From positions 1 to 36,930 of the forward strand of contig SVAW01000006.1 in assembly GCA_015059195.1 (NCBI GenBank): DNA of 36,930 bases, read 5' to 3'. Every line of letters starts with the position of its first letter. The first letter of the stretch is position 1. The notes under the pieces were generated by a model, which saw only the letters and a program-made list of their open reading frames with translations, did not search any database and was not told the origin of the DNA. This document shows positions 30,939 through 36,930 of this stretch, in pieces. Origin of the DNA: Bacillota bacterium (GTDB taxonomy: Bacteria > Bacillota_I > Bacilli_A > RF39 > UBA660). A program made the position numbers and the translations under genes.

Positions 30939-31847
30939 TCACCTCTTACATTTTTGTTTAATAATGTCTAAAAAGCTTTCCAACCTTGTTTCAAAACCAG
31001 AAAATGATGATAAGTCATCTATTACGATATTTAAAATAGGTGCTTTTACCCTTCTTATTACTAATTCATTTACGATGCTATCCGAACCACAAGGAAATGC
31101 ACTTAATAAAATAATTCCATCAATTTTATCCTCACAATATACTATAGAACCTACGTTTTCACGATTTTGTTTCCAATACAATGTTTTTGATATCTTATCA
31201 TATAAATTCACCGTCATCTCTTTCGGAATTTCATGCGATTTAATAATTTCACAATTATTTTTAGACAGATAGTCAACTATTAGTGTTCCAATCAATTCAT
31301 CCTCTGTGTTATAATCATGACCAACTAACAAAATCTTTAACTTTTTACTATTTAATTTATTTAATGCGATAATGTTTCTTCTCTTCTCTTCCTTATAATA
31401 TTTTATTAGCGCATAATCATAGGCGTCTTTAACCTCATTTTTCCTTTTACCTAGTTGTTTTCCTATATCAAAATATGCACATTTTTCCGTTTCTCCTTTT
31501 TTATAATCAATATTATAATGTAGAAGTTTTTGATTAAATAAATTTTTCACTAAATCATAAATAGATAAAAAATTGGTGCAGGTCTGCTTAGTTAAACCAT
31601 AATTGTCAATGCGGGGCACTAATATATAATCGCACTTATTAACTAGTGAAGAAACATGGCCTAAATATATTTTCATTGATAAACACATTTCATCGTTAGA
31701 ATGCTTGTCCCCTAATCTAATTATTTCTTGATTAGTTTGATGACTAGTTATTACTTCAAATCCTAATTTTTCAAAAAAACACTTCCACATATATTCATGT
31801 TCATAATAAAAAATGCTTCTAGGTAAACCAATTTTTATTTTGTCCAT
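30939..31847 (-). CDS. acyl-CoA dehydratase activase-related protein (DUF2229)
   Basis: A 302-residue protein with the DUF2229 start KIGLPRSIFYYEHEYMWKCF, a Cys in NDEMCLSMKIYLGH, and the family end FPCGSDSI followed by SGFETRLESFLDII. The cysteines align with the presumed iron-sulfur sites of its partner at 29871. First gene of the three-gene operon. AGGTGATTGG precedes the ATG, and a divergent promoter region lies upstream. The complex as a whole probably transfers electrons with ATP; no dedicated substrate enzymes are encoded nearby. Confidence 0.8.
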   Translation of the reverse strand: MDKIKIGLPRSIFYYEHEYMWKCFFEKLGFEVITSHQTNQEIIRLGDKHSNDEMCLSMKIYLGHVSSLVNKCDYILVPRIDNYGLTKQTCTNFLSIYDLVKNLFNQKLLHYNIDYKKGETEKCAYFDIGKQLGKRKNEVKDAYDYALIKYYKEEKRRNIIALNKLNSKKLKILLVGHDYNTEDELIGTLIVDYLSKNNCEIIKSHEIPKEMTVNLYDKISKTLYWKQNRENVGSIVYCEDKIDGIILLSAFPCGSDSIVNELVIRRVKAPILNIVIDDLSSFSGFETRLESFLDIIKQKCKR

Positions 31848-31877
31848 CCAATCACCTATATAATTTTATTAAGGCGT

Positions 31878-31883
31878 ATTATA
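31878..31883 (-). promoter_or_regulatory. -10 box of the activase operon
   Basis: TATAAT on the minus strand, 30 nt before ATG 31847. No clear -35 hexamer. It is divergent from the promoter at 31899-31926. Confidence 0.45.
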
Positions 31884-31898
31884 ATTATGTATAAAATT

Positions 31899-31926
31899 TT
31901 GTTTTTTTCTTAATATATGATATAAT
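31899..31926 (+). promoter_or_regulatory. promoter of the FemAB-type gene
   Basis: TTGTTT (31899-31904), 16 nt, TATAAT (31921-31926), 27 nt before the ATG. Confidence 0.55.
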
Positions 31927-31953
31927 ATTGTAATTTGGAAAAGGGATGATTTT

Positions 31954-33195
31954 ATGAAAATTATAGAACTATCAGAACAACAATTTAATGAATACATTAT
32001 TCGAAACAATTATAATTCAATATATCAAACTCCAGAATATGCAGGTTCCATGAGAAACCAAGGATATAACAGTATATTACTAGGTCTAATGGATAATGAC
32101 CAAATATTAGGTGCAACCGTCATTTTAATTCATAATCGAAAAGGTTTTAAGTACGCTTATGCTCCTCGTGGTTTTTTAATTGATTATACTAACGACTTCT
32201 TAGTTAAAAAATTTACTACAGAAATCAAAAAATATTTATCACACTTGGATGTAATAGCTGTTAAGCTCAGTCCAATGATTATTAAAAATATGTATAATTC
32301 TAATAAAGAATTAACTTACCATAACGAAGATTATAATAGAATATATCTACACCTTAAATCATTGGGATATTATCATTTAGGGTATAATAACTATTTTGAA
32401 AGTCTCAAACCAAGATTTGAAGCAGTATTAAATATTGACAAACCATATTACGAATTATTTAATAAAATTAAAAAAAGTTTCAGGACAAAAATCAGAAATG
32501 CTGATAAAAACGGAATTAGAATATATAAAGGCGACATAAATAATATTCAAGATCTATATGTTCATACAAAAAGAAAATATCCACGCAACGATTTTTACTT
32601 TGCAGATATTTATAATAAGTTTGGTTCTAAAGCAGAACTTTTCTACACCAAACTGGATACCAAAAAATATCTAGTAGAATGTCAAAAAAATTATCAAATG
32701 CAAGATGATTTAAATACACGACTAGATAATGAAATCCTTATTAATGTTGGTCACAACGAAAAACTAATCAATCAAAAACTAGTGGCTGATAAATTATTGC
32801 ACAATTATCGCACTCAATTATTAACCGCAACAAATTTATTAAAAGAATATCCAGAAGGTATTATTACCGCATCAATTTTGATTGTAATAAATCAAGACAC
32901 TGTTTATTTATACATGGATGGGTATGATAAGAAGTATCAACATTTAAATTCTAAACATCTATTACTTTGGAAATTAATAGAACGTTATTCGGGGTTGGGT
33001 TATAAAAAATTTAATTTAGGTGGAGTAATCAATATTTTCTCATCTAATGAAAAATACAACGGATTAAATGAATTTAAACTTAATTTTAATCCAAACATTA
33101 TAGAATATTTAGGAGACTTGGAATTAATTTGTAATAGTGCTTTATATTTTATGTATAAGAATTCCATTCCTGTTATTCCATTTTTAAAAAAATAA
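31954..33195 (+). CDS. FemAB/MurM-type peptidoglycan aminoacyltransferase
   Basis: A 413-residue cytoplasmic enzyme of the Fem family, which uses aminoacyl-tRNA to add residues to the lipid II stem peptide and so builds the interpeptide bridge. Two GNAT-like halves are visible, the first opening with the typical IYQTPEYAGSM stretch. A coiled-coil region between them (about 245-290) is common in Fem proteins. The second half has ITASILIV, YMDGYDKKY and YKKFNLGGV. AAAAGGGATGATTTT precedes ATG 31954. Length matches FemA/FemX. The amino acid added cannot be read from sequence. Confidence 0.88.
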   Translation: MKIIELSEQQFNEYIIRNNYNSIYQTPEYAGSMRNQGYNSILLGLMDNDQILGATVILIHNRKGFKYAYAPRGFLIDYTNDFLVKKFTTEIKKYLSHLDVIAVKLSPMIIKNMYNSNKELTYHNEDYNRIYLHLKSLGYYHLGYNNYFESLKPRFEAVLNIDKPYYELFNKIKKSFRTKIRNADKNGIRIYKGDINNIQDLYVHTKRKYPRNDFYFADIYNKFGSKAELFYTKLDTKKYLVECQKNYQMQDDLNTRLDNEILINVGHNEKLINQKLVADKLLHNYRTQLLTATNLLKEYPEGIITASILIVINQDTVYLYMDGYDKKYQHLNSKHLLLWKLIERYSGLGYKKFNLGGVINIFSSNEKYNGLNEFKLNFNPNIIEYLGDLELICNSALYFMYKNSIPVIPFLKK

Positions 33196-33229
33196 ATACT
33201 AGGGTTTAATTAAACCCTAGTATTTTTAT
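33194..33229. terminator. bidirectional terminator after the FemAB-type gene
   Basis: A perfect 30-nt palindrome, AATACTAGGGTTTAA with its complement, flanked by T-runs on both strands. It serves the convergent genes ending at 33195 and 33229. Confidence 0.9.
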
Positions 33230-33645
33230 TATAAACTTTTATTGTAAACTATTGTTTTTACATTTTTTAAATTTTCAGGTATTTCTAAAGAGAAATTTAC
33301 TTGCGAATTAGATAAAACATTGCCGATAGACTGTCCACTATACCAATAAATTTCTTCATTATTACGATCTAAAAATGAAATGCGATAACCTGACATATCT
33401 ATATTGGATGTAGTATTATTTGTAGCAGTAATAGTAATAATACAAATCTCACCACTACATTCTACTTTTGAATTTTCTAATAATAGTCCATTATCTATTG
33501 TGATATTACTTAAACTATTATTATTTAGATCTAATTTTTGAGCGTTAGCTAATTCTTCTTTATTGTTGTTAACTGCTAAAACCATAATTACCACAACTAT
33601 AATAGCAATCAAGCCACCTAAAATAATTAAAATTCTATCTTTCAT
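33229..33645 (-). CDS. small membrane-anchored extracytoplasmic protein
   Basis: A 138-residue protein with an N-terminal membrane helix (about 5-25), a short polar linker and a C-terminal beta-rich domain. The domain has CSGEICIITITATNNT and YRISFLDRNNEEI, similar in layout to FxLYD/Ig-like domains; two Cys may form a disulfide. AGGAGAAGAAT precedes the ATG, and only 9 nt separate it from the end of the large pilin-like gene, so they are in one operon. It may help anchor or assemble the pilin-like protein, which is an inference from position. Confidence 0.65.
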   Translation of the reverse strand: MKDRILIILGGLIAIIVVVIMVLAVNNNKEELANAQKLDLNNNSLSNITIDNGLLLENSKVECSGEICIITITATNNTTSNIDMSGYRISFLDRNNEEIYWYSGQSIGNVLSNSQVNFSLEIPENLKNVKTIVYNKSL

Positions 33646-33654
33646 ATTCTTCTC

Positions 33655-35856
33655 CTAACTACACGTATTACAAGGCACAGTACTAGTGAATGCTTTAATA
33701 TTAGTATTAGTGTTAGCTTTGCTCATATTACCAACCGCATCTATAGCTTTTACCCAGAATGCACATCCGGTATTTCCTGTTGGTTGGTCATCTCCTTCGG
33801 TATTACAAGTCGTCCATTCTGTGCTGATATTTTTGTTTGAAGTCGCAGCAATTGTTTTTAACCTATCACCCTTAATAAAATCATAGCAATCAACACCAAT
33901 ATTGATATAATTCAAATCACAATAAATTTTACCATATTGAACGACCCCAGAACCAGAATCAGACAGACTATAATCAGCATGTAATCCAGTTGCACACGAA
34001 TAATAATTACTGATTGTTATCGTTGGTGCGGTTACGTCTAATTTAAATGCAGATGTTCTCTCTGTTGAACAATTGTTATTAGTATCACAAGCTCTAACAT
34101 ATAAATAACAGTCTCCATCGGTTGTCCTAGAGCATTTACTATTTAATGTTGAGCCTGAAGTTGTTGAACTTCCAGCTGAAGTCGAAGTATTAGATGTACT
34201 CCATCCGTAACTTATAGAACTAATACCACTATCATCAGTTGCTGTTACAGTGGTACTCGCTTCTGCTACATAGGAAGAACTTCCATTTGTCCCAAATGTA
34301 ATTATTGGTCCAGTAGTATCACATACTTCAACATTTACTGTAGTATATGAGCTAATATTATCAGCGCTATCTTTTATCCATGCATAATATGTTCCTGACG
34401 AATAAGCGCTACTAGTCCAAGAAGTTGCTGTTGAACTGCTAAATGATGATGCCGCTGGGGTTGAAGTAGAACTTGTAATCAAATAACCACTTATACCTGA
34501 ATTTGCATCAGATCCGTTTACTGTAATAGTTCTTTTATTACTACTGCAATCATTAGCTGTAGCACTACTAATTGTTGGCTTAGTATTATCCAACTTAAAT
34601 ACATTCGATGTTTTAGTATTACAATTCCCTATATTATCGCATGCCTGAGCTATTAAATAATAATCCCCTGAGCCACCTATATGCGAATAACTTAAACCAC
34701 TAATGAAACTATTACTTGGATTTACAGATGATGTTGAATATATATATTTATATGTTGTAGTATCACCTTTTGAGTGAGAATCTGCTACCGTGATTGTAGA
34801 GCTCGCTTCCCTTGACCAAACCGGATTACCATCAGTTCCAAATGTAATGGTTGGCGCAGTATTATCTAGCTTAAATACGCTAGAATTCTCAGTTGCACAA
34901 TTTCCCGCTTTATCGCATGCTCTAGCTATTAAATAATAATCCCCTGTTCCATTTGACTTAGAATAACTTGCTCCATTAGTAAAAGTTAATGAAGGTACTG
35001 AGGTTAATAAATTAGAATAAATATATTTATACGTTGTGGTGTCCCCGCCAGCTAAATTATCAGTAACCACAATGGTTGAAGTAGCAGTTTTCGCCCAACT
35101 ACTATCCCCATCTGTTCCAAATGTGATATCTGGTATTGTGTTATCTACAACCACTTTTTCTGAAGATTCAAGGCCTGTTGGGCCCACTAAATCCTCTATC
35201 TCATTTTTTAGAAACGCTCCACTATCAAGCTTTAATCCTACTCGTCCTTCAACAAGGCCACCTTTAATAATAACTCTATAAATCCCATTACCCTCTACTA
35301 CAGTGTGTATCGCATCAGTATTACCGGTTAAAGATATTTTTTCTTTTTGTACTTCATACTTATTTATAACACCCTCACTTGCGTTATCATTAATAGTTAT
35401 TAAATATGAAGTAAGCGCGTCCTTTTTTATGTATTGATCAAAAGGCGAAGAAATTATAACACCTGGACTACCAGTATTACAGTCCTCATCTTCTTCAGTA
35501 GACCTATCATATTCATAAGTGTAATTTAGCCCATTCTTAGTAATTTTAATTTGAGCACAATCAGAAATTACCTTGTTTGATATTGGATTGATAATTTCTT
35601 CATCCATGTAACCCATCGCTTTTAATTGCCCTATTGTAATATACATATATTCTCCATCTTTATTTGGTAAAATCGCTAAATTATCACTACCAAAATTTTT
35701 AGACGCAAGTTCTATGTTGACAATTTGTTGTTCGTATTGTTTTTCAGTTTGTTCTTTTAATAAACTACTTGTTATAGGTATTAAAATTAAACTTAACAAT
35801 CCAATAATAACTAGTACACCCATTAATTCAACAAGTGTAAATCCTTTTCTTCTCAC
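33655..35856 (-). CDS. giant prepilin-like adhesin with Ig-like repeats
   Basis: About 733 residues. I start at GTG 35856 (MRRKG leader) because AGGAG lies 9 nt upstream; an in-frame ATG at 35865 overlaps that site. The leader is a classical type IV prepilin signal: basic residues, then G followed by FTLVELMGVLVIIGLL with Glu at mature position 5. A pilin-like region with Cys pairs runs to about residue 135, and a beta-rich segment follows to about 235. Then come about five Ig-like repeats of 90-120 residues, each opening near DNTxPxITFGTDG or a variant, with ACDxxGNC Cys pairs. Ordinary pilins are 120-200 residues, so this is unusually large. No pilus ATPase, PilC or peptidase gene is in the window. 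Confidence 0.85.
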   Translation of the reverse strand: MRRKGFTLVELMGVLVIIGLLSLILIPITSSLLKEQTEKQYEQQIVNIELASKNFGSDNLAILPNKDGEYMYITIGQLKAMGYMDEEIINPISNKVISDCAQIKITKNGLNYTYEYDRSTEEDEDCNTGSPGVIISSPFDQYIKKDALTSYLITINDNASEGVINKYEVQKEKISLTGNTDAIHTVVEGNGIYRVIIKGGLVEGRVGLKLDSGAFLKNEIEDLVGPTGLESSEKVVVDNTIPDITFGTDGDSSWAKTATSTIVVTDNLAGGDTTTYKYIYSNLLTSVPSLTFTNGASYSKSNGTGDYYLIARACDKAGNCATENSSVFKLDNTAPTITFGTDGNPVWSREASSTITVADSHSKGDTTTYKYIYSTSSVNPSNSFISGLSYSHIGGSGDYYLIAQACDNIGNCNTKTSNVFKLDNTKPTISSATANDCSSNKRTITVNGSDANSGISGYLITSSTSTPAASSFSSSTATSWTSSAYSSGTYYAWIKDSADNISSYTTVNVEVCDTTGPIITFGTNGSSSYVAEASTTVTATDDSGISSISYGWSTSNTSTSAGSSTTSGSTLNSKCSRTTDGDCYLYVRACDTNNNCSTERTSAFKLDVTAPTITISNYYSCATGLHADYSLSDSGSGVVQYGKIYCDLNYINIGVDCYDFIKGDRLKTIAATSNKNISTEWTTCNTEGDDQPTGNTGCAFWVKAIDAVGNMSKANTNTNIKAFTSTVPCNTCS

Positions 35857-36002
35857 TAATACCATCTCCTATTATTTAGTATATCAAAAATTACAATCAA
35901 TTTCTATATTTGTAATAGAAAAAACAATAAAACTAATTTTTTTGTTTTTGTGATTCTATAAACTAATATTTGATTTTCATGTTTATATATAATTTATCAA
36001 CA

Positions 36003-36025
36003 AAAAACCCAAACAAAGTTTGGGC
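36003..36025 (-). terminator. terminator of tuf
   Basis: CCCAAAC and GTTTGGG hairpin (36008-36024) with a T-run on the minus strand, 19 nt after the stop codon. Confidence 0.85.
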
Positions 36026-36043
36026 TTTACATATTAAATTTTA

Positions 36044-36930
36044 TTATTTAATAATTTCAGAAATATTTCCTGAACCTACTGTTCTACCACCTTCACGAAT
36101 TGAGAACTTAGTTCCGCTTTCAATTGCGATTGGAGCGATTAATTCAACAGTAATTTCAACGTTATCTCCAGGCATAACCATTTCTACACCAGCAGGTAAT
36201 TCAATAACACCTGTAACATCTGTTGTACGGAAATAGAATTGTGGACGATAATTTGAGAAGAATGGAGTATGTCTTCCACCTTCTTCTTTGCTAAGAACAT
36301 AAACTTGAGCTTTGAACTTAGTATGAGGTGTAACACTTCCTGGTTTAGCTAATACTTGACCACGTTCTACATCTTCACGGTTAATACCACGTAATAATAC
36401 TCCGGCATTATCTCCACTTTCTGCATAATCTAATTGTTTACGGAACATTTCGATTCCTGTAACAACTGATTTTCTAGTTTCTTTAATACCAACGATTTCA
36501 ACTTCGTCATTTAATCTTAATTGTCCACGTTCAACACGTCCTGTAACAACTGTTCCACGTCCTGTAATTGTGAATACGTCTTCGATTGGCATTAAGAATG
36601 GTTTGTCAATATCACGAGCTGGAGTTTCAATCCATGTATCAACAGCATCCATTAATTCATCAATCTTAGCAGACCAATTAGCATCTCCTTCAAGAGCTTT
36701 TAAAGCTGCTCCACGGATAACTGGAGTGTTATCTCCATCAAATCCATATTCGCTTAATAATTCACGAATTTCCATTTCAACTAAATCTAATAATTCTTCA
36801 TCGTCAACCATATCACATTTGTTCATGAAAACTACCATACGAGGTACACCAACTTGACGAGCAAGTAAGATATGTTCACGAGTTTGTGCCATAGGTCCAT
36901 CAGTTGCAGCAATAACTAAGATTGCTCCAT
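36044..36930 (-). CDS. tuf: elongation factor Tu, 3' part (cut by window edge)
   Basis: About 294 C-terminal residues of EF-Tu, the GTPase that carries aminoacyl-tRNA to the ribosome. The reading frame is open to the last base of the window, where [17 protein letters not shown] belongs to the G domain, so an apparent start at 36892 is internal. The NKCDM guanine motif, domain 2 ([11 protein letters not shown]) and domain 3 ([12 protein letters not shown] at the end) are intact. The N-terminal roughly 100 residues with the P-loop and switch regions lie outside the window. Confidence 0.98.
   Translation of the reverse strand, partial: GAILVIAATDGPMAQTREHILLARQVGVPRMVVFMNKCDMVDDEELLDLVEMEIRELLSEYGFDGDNTPVIRGAALKALEGDANWSAKIDELMDAVDTWIETPARDIDKPFLMPIEDVFTITGRGTVVTGRVERGQLRLNDEVEIVGIKETRKSVVTGIEMFRKQLDYAESGDNAGVLLRGINREDVERGQVLAKPGSVTPHTKFKAQVYVLSKEEGGRHTPFFSNYRPQFYFRTTDVTGVIELPAGVEMVMPGDNVEITVELIAPIAIESGTKFSIREGGRTVGSGNISEIIK

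Noticed and set aside
36892..36930. tuf start at ATG 36892
   Set aside because: The frame continues upstream with well-conserved EF-Tu residues, so this Met is internal.

Overview
This AT-rich window (roughly 30% GC by eye) looks like a chromosome segment from a low-GC Bacillota/Bacilli-type bacterium, possibly an uncultured Mollicutes-related gut lineage. The signs are a T-box leader, AGGAGG/GGTGA ribosome binding sites, TTGACA/TATAAT promoters, GatCAB, a topA-xer neighbourhood and pyruvate phosphate dikinase. TGA is used as a stop (for example in ATGA overlaps), so this is the standard code rather than the mycoplasma code. Nearly all genes lie on the minus strand, except two envelope genes at the left and one FemAB-type gene at the right.

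Layout. 1-2.2 kb: tRNA-Ser, a membrane-anchored polysaccharide deacetylase and a permuted NlpC/P60-like hydrolase. 2.2-7.1 kb: an operon gatC-gatA-gatB-asnS behind a T-box whose specifier reads AAC (Asn), so one uncharged-tRNA sensor controls both AsnRS and the amidotransferase. 7.14-7.85 kb: a gene-free tract of tandem decayed units carrying tRNA-Glu-like 3' ends, terminators and palindromic elements of about 115 bp. One of these is collinear, without gaps, with the sequence downstream of the real tRNA-Glu at 12.6 kb. The 5 kb between them holds a CFI-box protein pair, a membrane hybrid histidine kinase and a PlsC-like acyltransferase. 12.6-12.9 kb: a tRNA-Asn/Ile/Glu operon. 13-18.2 kb: accessory genes (UDG-like fold, degenerate protein kinase-like, tRNA-Lys, macro-like, Cys-rich membrane protein, unknown, HExxH protein).

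The most unusual locus is at 18.45-21.59 kb. A protein of about 919 residues contains 22 nearly identical 29-residue repeats between mTERF-like end caps. The repeats differ mainly at three positions, in particular one residue that is T, Y, D, Q or H. A 93-residue protein with the same end-cap-like pattern is translationally coupled behind it. The design resembles modular, TALE/mTERF-style helical solenoids in which one residue per repeat could specify a ligand. Nucleic-acid binding is inference only.

21.6-36.9 kb: housekeeping and envelope genes. These are ppdK, tdk, a xerC/D-type recombinase, an unknown gene, topA, a three-gene set matching the parts of large 2-hydroxyacyl-CoA dehydratase activase proteins, a FemAB-type aminoacyltransferase, a very large prepilin-like protein with about five Ig-like repeats plus a small anchored partner, and the 3' part of tuf (cut by the window edge).

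Several single-gene transcripts share a compact layout: terminator hairpin, -10 box, then 15-19 nt containing GGTGA directly before the start codon.
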